From: Psychromonas sp. B3M02
GTDB taxonomy: Bacteria; Pseudomonadota; Gammaproteobacteria; Enterobacterales; Psychromonadaceae
Length of the DNA: 64,000 nucleotides
Direction of reading: 5' to 3'
NCBI RefSeq assembly: GCF_003318165.1
Contig: NZ_QOCB01000013.1
Coordinates: forward strand, 24,280-88,279
Positions 10,367-20,460 of the stretch are shown one piece after another. The position numbers were made by a program, and so were the translations under genes. The notes beneath the pieces were generated by a model. The model had not been told where the DNA came from, searched no databases, and saw only the letters and a list, made by a program, of their open reading frames with translations. Each line of letters begins with the position of its first letter. Position 1 is the stretch's first letter.

Positions 10367-11413
10367 TTATGTTGATTTTTTAGTTAAGAACATAGCATCA
10401 CCGTAACTAAAGAAACGGTATTTTTCTTGTATTGCTGTTTGGTATGCATGGTCAATATTTTCTTTACCAGAAAACGCACTCACCAACATCAACAAGGTTG
10501 ATTCAGATAAGTGGAAGTTAGTCACCATGGCATCAACCAATTGAAACTCATAACCCGGATAAATAAAGATACTAGTTTCAGAGAAGAACGGCGCTAATGG
10601 CAGCCCTTTTGCTAACGTGACACTGGCAGCACTTTCAATAGAACGTACTGATGTAGTTCCTACGGCAATGACTCGTCCGCCTGCTGCTTTGGTAGCAATA
10701 ATTTTATCAACCACTTGCTGTGACACTTCTGCGTATTCACTGTGCATTTGATGATCGAGTATATTATCTACTTTTACTGGCTGAAATGTACCTGCACCTA
10801 CATGCAAAGTAACAAAGGCTGAATCCGCACCTTTAGCAGCTATTTTATCAAGAATAGCTTGATCAAAATGTAAGCCAGCTGTCGGTGCAGCCACGGCACC
10901 TGGATTTTTGTTATAGACAGTTTGGTAACGTTCTTTATCAGCATCTTCATCAGGTCTATCAATATAAGGCGGTAACGGCATATGCCCGATACGCTCCAAT
11001 ATTTGTAACACACTGTCATCACTGTCTACTTTGATTTCAAACAAAGGACCTTGACGTTGTACCATTTCCGCGTTGACAGCATTTTCTAATAATAATTTGC
11101 AGCCTGGTTTAGGAGATTTAGAACTACGGACATGCGCAAGAAAAGTTGTTTCATCAATAACACGCTCTACCAATACTTCTATTTTGCCGCCTGTTTCTTT
11201 AGTGCCAAATAAACGAGCTGGGATCACTCGCGTATCGTTGAAGATCAACAGGTCTTTTTCATCCACTAAGTCGATAATATCAGTGAAGTTTAAATGCTGT
11301 AATTGGCCGCTATTAGCCTCTAATGAAAGTAGACGGCTATTAGTACGTTCTGGCATTGGATAACGCGCAATCAATTCTTCAGGCAGGTGAAAAGAAAAAT
11401 CAGCAACTTTCAT
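10367..11413 (-). CDS. queA: S-adenosylmethionine:tRNA ribosyltransferase-isomerase
   Basis: Acts after Tgt in queuosine synthesis: transfers and rearranges the ribosyl part of S-adenosylmethionine onto preQ1 in tRNA, giving epoxyqueuosine. 348 aa (E. coli 356). Family blocks visible are the N-terminal [54 protein letters not shown], the [10 protein letters not shown] motif, [10 protein letters not shown] and [11 protein letters not shown]. It is first in the queA-tgt-yajC direction; a phoU terminator upstream separates it from the pst operon. Confidence 0.97.
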   Translation of the reverse strand: MKVADFSFHLPEELIARYPMPERTNSRLLSLEANSGQLQHLNFTDIIDLVDEKDLLIFNDTRVIPARLFGTKETGGKIEVLVERVIDETTFLAHVRSSKSPKPGCKLLLENAVNAEMVQRQGPLFEIKVDSDDSVLQILERIGHMPLPPYIDRPDEDADKERYQTVYNKNPGAVAAPTAGLHFDQAILDKIAAKGADSAFVTLHVGAGTFQPVKVDNILDHQMHSEYAEVSQQVVDKIIATKAAGGRVIAVGTTSVRSIESAASVTLAKGLPLAPFFSETSIFIYPGYEFQLVDAMVTNFHLSESTLLMLVSAFSGKENIDHAYQTAIQEKYRFFSYGDAMFLTKKST

Positions 11414-11485
11414 GTAACGGTTCCAGTAAATAAAAGGCGCAGTATACCTGATGCTAGAAAGGCTGCAAAGGGTTGTCGTTAAAAT

Positions 11486-11520
11486 GAAAAAAGGCGTAGA
11501 TAATCAGATTACCTACGCCT
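11486..11520 (-). terminator. Terminator of the pst-phoU operon
   Basis: 8-bp stem AGGCGTAG / CTACGCCT (11492-11499 and 11513-11520). Read on the minus strand it is followed by a T-run (complement of the A tract at 11487-11492). It lies about 50 nt past the phoU stop codon. Confidence 0.8.
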
Positions 11521-11568
11521 AAAAAGTGTGCAAAACATGGTCGTATCAGTTAATTAACCTGTTTGCTA

Positions 11569-12276
11569 TCACTCTTCAATCAGAGAATTGATCTCTTCTT
11601 CTGTTGCATGACGAACATCGATACCTTTAACTAAGTAAACGACTTGTTCACAGATATTTTGACATCTGTCACCAATGCGCTCAATCGCACGTGCAGATGC
11701 TAGTACGTTAAGTACAAAAGGGACAGAGCGCGGATCTTCCATCATGAAAGTCATTAATTCGCGTAGGATACTTTCATACTGACGATTTACTTTTTTGTCT
11801 TCGTTATGTACTGCAATCGCTGTATTAAGGTCTAAACGCGTGAATGAATCCAGTGAGTTATGTAGCATTTTAATAACAATTTGCCCCATGTTTTCTAGCC
11901 CGATCAACGACGGTACTTTTTTACCATGGTTTTCAATTGCCATTTTAGCGATAGCTGCAACACTGTCACCTACACGTTCTAACTCTGTCACCGTTTTCAT
12001 AATCGTTAAGATTAAACGAAGATCCGTTGCAGCAGGTTGACGTTTAGCGATGATACGAGAACATTCTTGGTCAACACGTGTTTCAAATTGATTCACTTCG
12101 TTGTCTTTTACAATCACTTCACGCGCGAGCTCTAAATCGTTGTCTGCCATTGCAGTTAATGCATCAATTAATTGCTGTTCAATTAGGCCGCCCATTTGCA
12201 TAACTTGGTTACGCACACTCTCCAGCTCAGTATTAAACTGACCTGAAATGTGACGGTTTAAATTTAAGTTTTCCAT
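11569..12276 (-). CDS. phoU: Phosphate-specific transport accessory protein PhoU
   Basis: Cytoplasmic helical-bundle protein (235 aa; E. coli 241) that links the Pst transporter to PhoR and restrains phosphate uptake and signalling. The two PhoU repeats are recognisable by their metal-binding E-x-x-x-D style helices: RVGDSVAAIAKMA near residue 90 and IERIGDRCQNICEQVVYL near residue 195. It is the last gene of pstC-pstA-pstB-phoU, 13 nt after pstB, so it should be co-induced on phosphate starvation through the Pho box upstream of pstC. Confidence 0.95.
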   Translation of the reverse strand: MENLNLNRHISGQFNTELESVRNQVMQMGGLIEQQLIDALTAMADNDLELAREVIVKDNEVNQFETRVDQECSRIIAKRQPAATDLRLILTIMKTVTELERVGDSVAAIAKMAIENHGKKVPSLIGLENMGQIVIKMLHNSLDSFTRLDLNTAIAVHNEDKKVNRQYESILRELMTFMMEDPRSVPFVLNVLASARAIERIGDRCQNICEQVVYLVKGIDVRHATEEEINSLIEE

Positions 12277-12289
12277 TTTAGCTCCTTAT

Positions 12290-13102
12290 TTAACCGTAAC
12301 GTCCGGTAATGTAATCTTCTGTTTGTTTTTGAGTTGGTGAAGTAAATAGTGTATTCGTATCAGAATATTCAATTAGCTTACCCATGTACATAAATGCAGT
12401 TTGGTCTGATACACGCGCAGCCTGTTGCATATTATGCGTTACAATCACCACCGTGAATTTTTTCTTCAATTCTGTAATCAGCTCTTCAACGGTTAATGTT
12501 GAAATTGGATCCAATGCTGATGTTGGTTCATCCAGTAATAAGACTTCTGGACCAATCGCAATCGCTCGCGCAATAACAAGACGTTGTTGCTGACCACCTG
12601 ATAAACCAAACGCGTTATCGTGTAGACGGTCTTTCACTTCATTCCATAATGCGGCACCACGTAATGAGGTTTCACATGCTTCATCTAATGTGCGACGGTC
12701 ATTGATACCCTGTAGGCGTAAACCGTACACAACATTTTCGTAGATAGACTTTGGAAATGGATTCGGGCGTTGGAATACCATACCAATTCGGCGACGTAGT
12801 GATGCCACATCTACTGATTTATCGTAAATGTTAATGCCATGTAGTTCGATATTGCCATCTACTCGACAGATTTCCACTAGGTCATTCATACGGTTAATAC
12901 AACGTAGTAACGTAGATTTACCACAACCAGATGGGCCGATAAATGCAGTTACTTTACCTTTCGGTATTTTCATTGATACGTTGTGAAGTGCTTGTTTATC
13001 ACCGTAAAACAAGTCTAAGTTTTTAATTTCTAACGCTGTATTCTCAGGCGTTAGCGTATTTAAATCATTTGTTTTCGCGTTTAAGTTTGATAAATCAATC
13101 AT
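12290..13102 (-). CDS. pstB: Phosphate ABC transporter ATP-binding protein PstB
   Basis: ATPase of the high-affinity phosphate importer, about 270 aa. All ABC motifs are present: Walker [11 protein letters not shown]-loop [11 protein letters not shown], signature LSGGQQQR, Walker [13 protein letters not shown] and the H-loop VTHNMQQ. The start chosen is the second in-frame ATG, because the AGTAGGA ribosome site abuts the first ATG (13108) and is correctly spaced for the second. It lies between pstA and phoU. A 9-bp hairpin in the pstA-pstB gap may protect or attenuate the transcript. The family is unambiguous. Confidence 0.95.
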   Translation of the reverse strand: MIDLSNLNAKTNDLNTLTPENTALEIKNLDLFYGDKQALHNVSMKIPKGKVTAFIGPSGCGKSTLLRCINRMNDLVEICRVDGNIELHGINIYDKSVDVASLRRRIGMVFQRPNPFPKSIYENVVYGLRLQGINDRRTLDEACETSLRGAALWNEVKDRLHDNAFGLSGGQQQRLVIARAIAIGPEVLLLDEPTSALDPISTLTVEELITELKKKFTVVIVTHNMQQAARVSDQTAFMYMGKLIEYSDTNTLFTSPTQKQTEDYITGRYG

Positions 13103-13121
13103 TGTCATTCCTACTCTTTAT

Positions 13122-13143
13122 TCACGCACACTAATGTGCGTGA
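13122..13143 (-). promoter_or_regulatory. Hairpin between pstA and pstB
   Basis: Stem TCACGCACA / TGTGCGTGA (13122-13130 and 13135-13143) with a CTAA loop, lying in the 91-nt gap inside the operon. No proper T-run follows on the minus strand, so an mRNA-processing or stability role is more likely than full termination. Confidence 0.45.
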
Positions 13144-13199
13144 TTTTGTAATGTCTAATACGTTAATAGTTAGTGTTAACTTTTAATCACTCTTACCTG

Positions 13200-14858
13200 T
13201 TAATGTTCTAATGCTCTGTATTTTTCACGTAAGTTATTACGAATTGCGATAGCTGCTAAGTTTAAGCCGATAATCACTGTCACTAATAAGAATGACGTTG
13301 CATAAACTAATGGACGTGCCGCTTCTACATTCGGGCTTTGGAAACCAACATCATAGATATGGAAACCAAGGTGCATGAATTTTCTTTCTAAATGCAAGTA
13401 TGGGAAGTTGCCATCAACGGGTAATGTCGGTGCAATTTTTACCACCCCTACCAGCATCAATGGTGCAACTTCACCAGCAGCACGTGCTACCGCTAAAATA
13501 AGACCTGTCATAATTGCAGGGCTCGCCATAGGAATAACAATTCTCCATAACGTTTCAGATTTTGTTGCACCTAATGCTAACGAACCTTCACGTAATGTGC
13601 TTGGGATACGGCTTAATCCTTCTTCTGTTGAAACGATAACAACAGGTAAAGTAAGAATAGCTAATGTTAAAGCAGCCCATAAAACACCTGGAGAACCAAA
13701 CGTTGGTGATGGTAATGCTTCAGGGTAAAGTAACTGATCGATACTGCCACCCAAGATATAAACAAAGAAACCTAAACCAAATACACCGTATACAATTGAA
13801 GGCACACCCGATAAGTTAATTACCGCTATACGAATGAATTTAGTGATACTGTTTTTACCTGCATACTCATGTAAGTAGATAGCAGCAACGACACCAAATG
13901 GCGTCACAATCACAGCCATTAACATTACCATGAATACCGTTCCGAAGATCGCAGGGAATACCCCACCTTCTGTATTTGCTTCTCGTGGATCATCATGTAC
14001 GAACTTGTACACTTGATGTAACCAATGTCCTACTTTTTGAAAGAAGTTCATATCGTTTGGCTGATAGAAATCAAGTATATAAGATAAAGGCATGCTAACC
14101 GAGCGCCCTGTCATATCTTTAACAACAACACTATCGCGTTTCGCTTGGTCACGATAACTAAATAACTCGTTCTCTAAGCCTAAATACTCTGCGCGTAATG
14201 CGTCACTTTGCGCTTTAAACTCAGCGATTTTAGCATCGGTTAATTCACCATCTAATTCAACCTTACGTTGCTCTAAACGAATATTCGCTAGGTCATTATT
14301 AATACGGCCAATATCACCGGTTAATAAGTCATGTTCTTTATCACGAAACTCTAATGCACGGTCAAGACGCTGATCTAATTCATCAATTAAGTTTGCTTGA
14401 TCGATTGGTAGTGTTGTTTCACCTTCTTTTATCGCTTCAAGATAACCGTAAAAGTTACCGTTTTTAGTACGCTCAAATACAACAATATCATGAGCTACTT
14501 TTTTATCTTTAATATAAGTTTCTAGAATCCATTGAAAATCTAAATCAACATATTCACGGTTACCAATTTTAAGTAAGAAGCGATCTAATGAATCGGCTTC
14601 ATCTTCTAATCCAGTCACACCACCATCAATTAATTGTTGCTTCAATACATGTTCAGTATCGTAAATTTCACCGATTAATACCGACTTTTCTGCCTGCTGA
14701 TTTTCAATTGAAAACTCATACACAGTGGCAGGCCAGAAGAAACTTAACCCTCTCCAACCTATTAATAAAATTAACCCAATTACTGCGATTAAACTCAAAC
14801 TTACAGCACCACCTGTCATCCAAATCCACGGTGTGCCTGATTTAAACCATTTACCCAT
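13200..14858 (-). CDS. pstA: Phosphate ABC transporter permease PstA, extended form
   Basis: Membrane permease of the Pst phosphate importer. At 552 aa it is nearly twice the E. coli PstA (296). The C-terminal half has the binding-protein-dependent transport domain, with the EAA-type loop EGSLALGATKSETLWRIVIPMASPAIMTGLILAVARAAGE. The extra N-terminal part starts with a membrane helix at about 12-38, followed by roughly 240 residues of charged, coiled-coil-like sequence that should lie in the periplasm. Long PstA proteins of this type are known in marine gammaproteobacteria. It is 16 nt downstream of pstC. The role of the periplasmic extension is unknown to me. Confidence 0.93.
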   Translation of the reverse strand: MGKWFKSGTPWIWMTGGAVSLSLIAVIGLILLIGWRGLSFFWPATVYEFSIENQQAEKSVLIGEIYDTEHVLKQQLIDGGVTGLEDEADSLDRFLLKIGNREYVDLDFQWILETYIKDKKVAHDIVVFERTKNGNFYGYLEAIKEGETTLPIDQANLIDELDQRLDRALEFRDKEHDLLTGDIGRINNDLANIRLEQRKVELDGELTDAKIAEFKAQSDALRAEYLGLENELFSYRDQAKRDSVVVKDMTGRSVSMPLSYILDFYQPNDMNFFQKVGHWLHQVYKFVHDDPREANTEGGVFPAIFGTVFMVMLMAVIVTPFGVVAAIYLHEYAGKNSITKFIRIAVINLSGVPSIVYGVFGLGFFVYILGGSIDQLLYPEALPSPTFGSPGVLWAALTLAILTLPVVIVSTEEGLSRIPSTLREGSLALGATKSETLWRIVIPMASPAIMTGLILAVARAAGEVAPLMLVGVVKIAPTLPVDGNFPYLHLERKFMHLGFHIYDVGFQSPNVEAARPLVYATSFLLVTVIIGLNLAAIAIRNNLREKYRALEH

Positions 14859-14874
14859 AATAACTAACTCCTAT

Positions 14875-17100
14875 TTATAGGCTTGAATATTTTTCACGCA
14901 GACGCTGACGAACAAACTCAGCGACCGTGTTGAAGAAGAAGGTGAAGATAAACAGCACAAATGCAGCGAGGAACAATACGCGATAATGTGAACTACCTAC
15001 TTCTGACTCTGGCATTTCTACGGCGATGTTAGCCGATAACGTACGCATACCTTCGAATATATTCCAATCCATAATAGGTGTGTTACCTGTTGCCATTAAT
15101 ACAATCATTGTTTCACCCACAGCACGTCCCATACCCATCATAACAGCAGAGAAAATACCTGGACTAGCAGTTAAAATAACCACTTTAGCCAATGTCTGCC
15201 AGCGCGTCGCACCTAATGCCAGTGAACCCATCGTTAAACTTTTAGGCACACTGAAAATGGCATCTTCAGCAATTGAGAAGATAGTTGGAATAACCGCAAA
15301 GCCCATCGCAATACCTACGATTAATGAGTTACGTTGGTCAAAGTTGATACCTAGGTCATTGGTTAGGAATACGCGTGTATCGCCATTAAATAACCATAAC
15401 TCCAAGGTTTCACTAAAGGCCATTGAGAAGTAACCAGTGAAAACTAGGATAGGTAATAAAACTAAAGGTAATACGCCTTCACTAACTTTATCGCTCATTG
15501 ATTTAGGTAAATTCGTCCAAATTATCGCAGCCACTAAAATACTGGCTGGTAAAGTAATTAATAGAAGAATAATACCCGGTAACTGATTTTCAACGATTGG
15601 TGCTAACCATAGTCCAGCTAAGAAACCGAGAATAACCGTTGGCAATGCTTCCATGATTTCAACGGTTGGTTTGATGTAAGAACGAATCCCCGGAGACATG
15701 AAGTATGCCGTGTAAATCGCCGCTGATATAGCAATAGGTACCGCAAATAACATGGCATAAAATGCAGCTTTGATAGTACCGAATGAAATAGGCACTAAAC
15801 TCATTTTTGCTTCAAAATCATCACTTGCAGAGGTTGACTGCCAGATATATTGTGGCTCTGGGTAACCCTCATACCACACTTCTTGCCATAGTGCTGACCA
15901 TGTAATTTCAGGATGTTCATTATCAACAGAGTACAGTTTGATAACGTCTTTATCTGATACTAGAATTGCATTAGCACGTGGAGAGATAGCAATATTCAAC
16001 GCACCCGCTTTAGAGATAGACTCAGTTAATAATTCAGTATTACCTGTTGTATGGAAAATCGACAACTCACCTGCTTCTGTTGTAGTCAAAAAACCTTTAC
16101 GGTAAAACTCAGGAACAATATGAGTCACTTTAGCAGGCGCTTTAAAATCACGAATAAAGGTAAATTCACGTTTGTTTTCACCCAACACTTCAAACCACTG
16201 GCTAATCACACCATTTTCATTGGCAACCAGTAATGAGCTTGCACCAGTAAGTAACTGAATATTATTAACGTTAGTGCCTTTAGCATTCACTTTAAACACC
16301 GAATCAATATGGATATCATCGGTATCACTAATGTCGTAGACCATTAAGTCATTAGCGCTACGTACAAATAACTTACGCAGATTAGGCGTTAACAATAACT
16401 GGTCAACCTTGTTTGGAAAACCAGGTAATGTAAATAACTCTTGAGACCATTCAACGTCACCGGTCATGAAGTTTTCTTCACCTGATACCAGCATGTAAAC
16501 GCCTTCGCCATCATCATTTACCGCAGCAATACCCGCGTTTTCTTCATTCATTTCAAAGGCTAAATGATGTAAAGGTTGTTGATTTTCTGAAACGACAAAA
16601 ACGTCTTCTCCCAATGGGAAATCCAATTCAGGTGTAATTAATCGTTTATCATTTGGATAACTTGTTGCAAAGCTAGGCTTAACGATTTTTACTTCACCTT
16701 GCATATTAGTTAATGCAAAAATGCCACTTGCAGGCATTGTTTTAGTGATTTCGTTAGTATCTTCAAAGGCTTGATATTGGAGTAACGACTGACCTAAATC
16801 ATCGTCCCTTAAAGAATAAAAACGTAATAAACCTTGCTCATCCATTTGGTAAGCAACTTCATTTTGTTCATCTATACCCTGTGCATAGATTGGTGTCGCG
16901 TCTTTACGTTGAAATGATTGCGTTTCTTCGATACTTACTGGCGCAAAAATTGGGAAAACAACGTATAAAAGGTACCCGAAAATTAGCAACAACGTGACCA
17001 GCACTAACGAGCCGCCTGTTGTTACCCCATATTTTACTAATTTATCCTTAACCACTCGCTTTTTATTTGCTTGTAGCGTGGTCGCTAAATCACGTTCCAT
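14875..17100 (-). CDS. pstC: Phosphate ABC transporter permease PstC, extended form
   Basis: First gene of the pst operon in this window, 741 aa against 319 in E. coli. A membrane helix near residues 27-52 is followed by about 370 periplasmic residues with beta-rich, WD/propeller-like strands (for example LLLTPNLRKLFVRSANDLMVYDISD). The C-terminal permease domain carries the EAA loop MGSLALGATRWQTLAKVVILTASPG and the MGRAVGETMIVLMATGN stretch. The ATG is preceded by a good TTGGAG ribosome site and by a Pho box promoter. No pstS (phosphate-binding protein) gene lies beside it, so the binding protein must be encoded elsewhere or replaced by the extended periplasmic domains. Confidence 0.93.
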   Translation of the reverse strand: MERDLATTLQANKKRVVKDKLVKYGVTTGGSLVLVTLLLIFGYLLYVVFPIFAPVSIEETQSFQRKDATPIYAQGIDEQNEVAYQMDEQGLLRFYSLRDDDLGQSLLQYQAFEDTNEITKTMPASGIFALTNMQGEVKIVKPSFATSYPNDKRLITPELDFPLGEDVFVVSENQQPLHHLAFEMNEENAGIAAVNDDGEGVYMLVSGEENFMTGDVEWSQELFTLPGFPNKVDQLLLTPNLRKLFVRSANDLMVYDISDTDDIHIDSVFKVNAKGTNVNNIQLLTGASSLLVANENGVISQWFEVLGENKREFTFIRDFKAPAKVTHIVPEFYRKGFLTTTEAGELSIFHTTGNTELLTESISKAGALNIAISPRANAILVSDKDVIKLYSVDNEHPEITWSALWQEVWYEGYPEPQYIWQSTSASDDFEAKMSLVPISFGTIKAAFYAMLFAVPIAISAAIYTAYFMSPGIRSYIKPTVEIMEALPTVILGFLAGLWLAPIVENQLPGIILLLITLPASILVAAIIWTNLPKSMSDKVSEGVLPLVLLPILVFTGYFSMAFSETLELWLFNGDTRVFLTNDLGINFDQRNSLIVGIAMGFAVIPTIFSIAEDAIFSVPKSLTMGSLALGATRWQTLAKVVILTASPGIFSAVMMGMGRAVGETMIVLMATGNTPIMDWNIFEGMRTLSANIAVEMPESEVGSSHYRVLFLAAFVLFIFTFFFNTVAEFVRQRLREKYSSL

Positions 17101-17130
17101 TTACTATCTCCAACATCATTGATGGCGAGG

Positions 17131-17136
17131 ATTATA
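17131..17136 (-). promoter_or_regulatory. -10 element of the pst promoter
   Basis: Minus-strand TATAAT, exactly 10 nt downstream of the Pho box at 17147-17164 and about 30 nt upstream of the pstC start codon. This is the spacing expected for PhoB-activated sigma70 promoters, where the Pho box replaces the -35 element. Confidence 0.8.
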
Positions 17137-17146
17137 TTTCTCTTTT

Positions 17147-17164
17147 GTGACAGTTATATTACAG
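17147..17164 (-). promoter_or_regulatory. Pho box (PhoB-binding site) upstream of pstC
   Basis: Minus-strand CTGTAATATAACTGTCAC matches the known consensus CTGTCATAWAWCTGTCAY at 17 of 18 positions. A weaker partial match on the plus strand (17165-17182, about 14 of 18) abuts it. The regulator PhoB is encoded at 56898-57581. Confidence 0.9.
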
Positions 17165-17262
17165 CTGTCATGATACTGCTATTTAGCAAGGAGATAGTTT
17201 ATATTTTAAACAAACTGAAGTGAGAAAGCGCTTTTGAGGAGTTCGAAAGGTAAATTTTGAGC

Positions 17263-17290
17263 AAAAAAAAGGAGACATAAATGTCTCCTT
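17263..17290 (-). terminator. Terminator after rplT
   Basis: Stem AAGGAGACAT / ATGTCTCCTT (17269-17278 and 17281-17290). On the minus strand it is followed by a T-run (complement of the A8 tract at 17263-17270). It ends the thrS-infC-rpmI-rplT transcript. Confidence 0.88.
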
Positions 17291-17316
17291 CTTCAATACT
17301 ATTTAATCAATAATGA

Positions 17317-17673
17317 TTAAGCTAGCGCTTTTTTAGCAACTTCTACTAAATGTGCAAATGTTGCTTTATCAAATACAGCAATATCAGCTAAGATCTTACG
17401 ATCGATTTCAACAGAAGCCTTTTTAAGACCATTGATGAAACGGCTGTAAGATAATCCGCTTAAACGAGATGCAGCGTTAATACGTGCGATCCATAGTTGA
17501 CGGAACTGACGTTTACGTTGACGACGGTCACGGTAAGCGTATTGACCAGCTTTAGTTACTGCTTGAACTGCTACGCGATAAACACGTGAGCGAGCTCCGT
17601 AATAACCTTTAGCTTGTTTTAAGACTTTTTTATGGCGTGCACGAGCTTGTACACCGCGTTTTACTCTTGGCAT
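17317..17673 (-). CDS. rplT: 50S ribosomal protein L20
   Basis: Large-subunit assembly protein, 118 aa as in E. coli. The lysine/arginine-rich N-terminus [19 protein letters not shown] and the block [26 protein letters not shown] are diagnostic. In enterobacteria L20 also represses its own operon by binding the rpmI leader. It is 16 nt after rpmI in the conserved infC-rpmI-rplT order and is followed by a strong terminator. Confidence 0.98.
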   Translation of the reverse strand: MPRVKRGVQARARHKKVLKQAKGYYGARSRVYRVAVQAVTKAGQYAYRDRRQRKRQFRQLWIARINAASRLSGLSYSRFINGLKKASVEIDRKILADIAVFDKATFAHLVEVAKKALA

Positions 17674-17689
17674 TTTATATATTCCTTAC

Positions 17690-17887
17690 TTAAGCGAATG
17701 GTAACATTCTGTTAATACTAGGTACGTCTACTTTTGCTACCATGCTTTGAGCACGTAGGTGGCGTTTACGTTTAGTAGATTTCTTAGTAAGGATATGACG
17801 TAAGTGAGATTGCTTACGTTTAAAACCACCAGAAGCAGTCTTTTTAAAGCGCTTTGCAGCACCTTTGTTAGATTTCATTTTAGGCAT
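17690..17887 (-). CDS. rpmI: 50S ribosomal protein L35
   Basis: 65 aa, the usual length. [26 protein letters not shown] and the C-terminal [13 protein letters not shown] are characteristic. It lies between infC and rplT; the 97-nt gap after infC holds an 8-bp hairpin that could be part of translational control by L20. Confidence 0.98.
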   Translation of the reverse strand: MPKMKSNKGAAKRFKKTASGGFKRKQSHLRHILTKKSTKRKRHLRAQSMVAKVDVPSINRMLPFA

Positions 17888-17942
17888 TGCGAACTCCGCA
17901 TTGTTAAAATATTTAAATTAAACCAGTAAGGCGAGTAAATAA

Positions 17943-17964
17943 TGCGAATACTTTCATATTCGCA
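17943..17964 (-). promoter_or_regulatory. Hairpin in the infC-rpmI gap (possible L20 leader structure)
   Basis: Stem TGCGAATA / TATTCGCA (17943-17950 and 17957-17964) with a six-base loop, in the leader of rpmI. In E. coli the corresponding gap holds an L20-binding structure; whether this hairpin serves the same role is inference from position. The bases after it on the minus strand (TTATTT) are only weakly terminator-like. Confidence 0.4.
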
Positions 17965-17984
17965 CTTCAATACTTCTTTATGCC

Positions 17985-18527
17985 TTAGCTAGCACGTTTA
18001 GGGCCAAGTACCATCACCATTTGACGACCTTCCAGTTTAGGGAAAGATTCGACAGTCGAGATTTCTACTAAATCGTTTTTAACGCGATTTAATAATTCCA
18101 TCCCAAGTGATTGATGCGCCATTTCACGACCACGAAAACGTAGCGTTACTTTGGCTTTGTTACCCTCTTCTAGAAAGCGAACCAGGCTGCGTAGTTTTAC
18201 CTGATAGTCGCCATCATCAGTCCCAGGACGGAATTTTATTTCCTTCAACTGAACCTGTTTCTGATTCTTCCGTTGTTCTTTAACGGATTTACTCTTTTCA
18301 AAGAGAAATTTGCCATAGTTCATGATGCGACAAACTGGCGGCTCGGCATTTGGACTAATTTCAACCAAGTCCAGGTCTGCTTCAAATGCCATGTCTTTAG
18401 CTTCTTCTAAAGAAACAATACCAACAGGTTTGCCTTCTGCGTCAGAAAGACGTACTTCAGTACCAGTTATTTCATCGTTTAAACGATGTTTGTTAGCCGT
18501 TTGAGGGCCTTTTTTTGCACCTTTTAT
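17985..18527 (-). CDS. infC: Translation initiation factor IF-3, probable AUA start
   Basis: IF-3 binds the 30S subunit and rejects non-standard start codons. The protein aligns by eye with E. coli IF-3 throughout ([65 protein letters not shown]). E. coli infC starts at AUU followed by KGGKRVQT; here the equivalent codon is ATA at 18525-18527 followed by [10 protein letters not shown] strong GGAGG lies 8 nt upstream of it, and the product is exactly 180 aa, the same as E. coli. The only alternative in frame is a TTG at 18540-18542, which would place the ribosome site inside the coding region. Rare starts in infC allow IF-3 to limit its own synthesis. The gene lies 25 nt after thrS. Confidence 0.95.
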   Translation of the reverse strand: MKGAKKGPQTANKHRLNDEITGTEVRLSDAEGKPVGIVSLEEAKDMAFEADLDLVEISPNAEPPVCRIMNYGKFLFEKSKSVKEQRKNQKQVQLKEIKFRPGTDDGDYQVKLRSLVRFLEEGNKAKVTLRFRGREMAHQSLGMELLNRVKNDLVEISTVESFPKLEGRQMVMVLGPKRAS

Positions 18528-18552
18528 AACAAATTCCTCCAAGTAATTAATG

Positions 18553-20460
18553 TTATGAGCGGGAAATGATCTCTTGCTTCACATGGTCAATGAAATTATC
18601 AACCTGCATTTTACCAAGGTCATCACCCTTACGTGTTCTTACTGCTACTTCGTTAGCTTCAACTTCTTGGTCACCGATAACGAGAAGGTATGGAACACGC
18701 TTTAATGTATGCTCGCGGATTTTAAAGCCTATCTTCTCATTTCTCAAGTCCGAAATGGCTCTAATACCCATTTTTTTCAATTTATTGACTACTTCTGTAA
18801 CAAATTCTGACTGTTTATCAGTAATATTCATTACAACCACCTGTTGAGGTGATAACCAAGTTGGGTAAATACCCGCATATTCTTCAGTTAAGATACCGAT
18901 GAAACGTTCTAAAGAACCTAAAATCGCACGGTGAATCATAACCGGAGTATGACGTTCGTTATCTTCGCCTACATAAGTAGCGTCTAAACGACCTGGCATT
19001 GAGAAGTCTAACTGTATTGTACCACATTGCCACGCACGACCTAAACAATCATATAAAGTAAATTCGATTTTTGGACCATAGAAAGCACCTTCTCCTGGTA
19101 AGTATTCGAATTTAACACCATTTTCGTCTAATGCATGTGCTAACGCAGCTTCAGATTTATCCCATGTTGCATCATCACCAACACGTTTTTCTGGACGAGT
19201 AGATAATTTAACCACGATATCTTCAAAGCCGAATGTTTTGTAACATTCAAATACCATGTTGATACACGCAGATACTTCTTCAAGGATTTGCTCTTCAGTA
19301 CAGAAGATATGTGCATCATCTTGAGTGAAACCACGAACACGCATTAATCCATGTAAAGAACCTGATGGTTCATTACGATGACATGAGCCAAATTCAGATA
19401 AACGCAATGGTAAGTCACGGTATGATTTTAAACCTTGATTAAAGATTTGTACGTGACCAGGACAGTTCATTGGTTTAATTGCGTAATCACGGTTTTCACT
19501 ACAAGTACAGAACATACCGTCTTTGTATTTATCCCAGTGACCCGATTTTTCCCATAATGAACGGTCTAAAATTTGTGGTGCTTTTACTTCTTGGTAACCA
19601 AAGGCAACTGTTTGCTCACGAATATAGCTTTCTAGTTCGCGGAAAATAGTCCAACCGTTTGGATGCCAGAACACCATACCCGGTGCTTCTTCTTGCATGT
19701 GGTAAAGATCTAACTGTTTACCAATTTTACGATGGTCACGTTTTGCAGCTTCTTCAAGACGCTTGAGGTAACCATTTAACTGTTTTTTATCTGCCCAAGC
19801 CGTACCATAGATACGTTGTAGCATTTTATTGTCCGAGTCTGCACGCCAGTATGCGCCCGACACTTTCATTAATTTAAACCACTGGCTAAATTTCATCATA
19901 GGTACGTGTGGACCACGACACATATCTACATATTCTTCGTGATGGTACAAACCTGGGCGATCATCTTTATCAATACCTTCAAGAATCTCTAATTTGTATG
20001 GTTCATTACGCTCTTTAAATACAGCGATAGCCTCATCAACGCTTACTTTCTTTTTCACAACTTTATAATTAGTTTTCACCAACTGTTGCATGCGTTTTTC
20101 AATTTTAGCTAACTCTTCATCATTAATGGTAACCTCTAAATCTACGTCGTAGTAGAAACCATTATCAATGGTAGGACCGATTGCCATTTTAGCTTCAGGG
20201 TACAATTGTTTAATTGCATGACCTAATAAATGTGCACATGAGTGACGTAATATTTCTAAACCTTCATCATCTTTACTGGTGATGATAGCTACTTCAGCAT
20301 CGGTTTCAATCGGATCACAAGCATCAACAAGTTGACCATTAACGCGACCAGCGATACAAGCTTTTGCTAAGCCTGGGCCGATATCTGCAGCGATTTCCAT
20401 TATAGAAGTAGTGTTGTCGAATTGACGTTGATTTCCATCGGGAAGAGTAATAATTGGCAT
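18553..20460 (-). CDS. thrS: Threonyl-tRNA synthetase
   Basis: Class II aminoacyl-tRNA synthetase, 635 aa from the start chosen (E. coli 642). Order of domains: TGS domain ([14 protein letters not shown]), editing domain with [14 protein letters not shown] and the CRGPH motif near 180, catalytic core with [13 protein letters not shown]-like [15 protein letters not shown] and the zinc-binding Cys/His residues, and C-terminal anticodon-binding domain. The start at 20460 is preferred over an upstream in-frame start at 20499: MPIITLPDG matches the E. coli N-terminus and GAGGAAAAT precedes it. It leads the thrS-infC-rpmI-rplT cluster. Confidence 0.97.
   Translation of the reverse strand: MPIITLPDGNQRQFDNTTSIMEIAADIGPGLAKACIAGRVNGQLVDACDPIETDAEVAIITSKDDEGLEILRHSCAHLLGHAIKQLYPEAKMAIGPTIDNGFYYDVDLEVTINDEELAKIEKRMQQLVKTNYKVVKKKVSVDEAIAVFKERNEPYKLEILEGIDKDDRPGLYHHEEYVDMCRGPHVPMMKFSQWFKLMKVSGAYWRADSDNKMLQRIYGTAWADKKQLNGYLKRLEEAAKRDHRKIGKQLDLYHMQEEAPGMVFWHPNGWTIFRELESYIREQTVAFGYQEVKAPQILDRSLWEKSGHWDKYKDGMFCTCSENRDYAIKPMNCPGHVQIFNQGLKSYRDLPLRLSEFGSCHRNEPSGSLHGLMRVRGFTQDDAHIFCTEEQILEEVSACINMVFECYKTFGFEDIVVKLSTRPEKRVGDDATWDKSEAALAHALDENGVKFEYLPGEGAFYGPKIEFTLYDCLGRAWQCGTIQLDFSMPGRLDATYVGEDNERHTPVMIHRAILGSLERFIGILTEEYAGIYPTWLSPQQVVVMNITDKQSEFVTEVVNKLKKMGIRAISDLRNEKIGFKIREHTLKRVPYLLVIGDQEVEANEVAVRTRKGDDLGKMQVDNFIDHVKQEIISRS

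Noticed and set aside
15026..15433. 135-codon frame antisense to pstC
   Set aside because: Shadow of the permease-coding region; composition and motifs belong to PstC on the minus strand.
18528..18542. TTG start for infC five codons upstream
   Set aside because: The GGAGG ribosome site would fall inside the coding sequence, and the extra residues are absent from E. coli IF-3.
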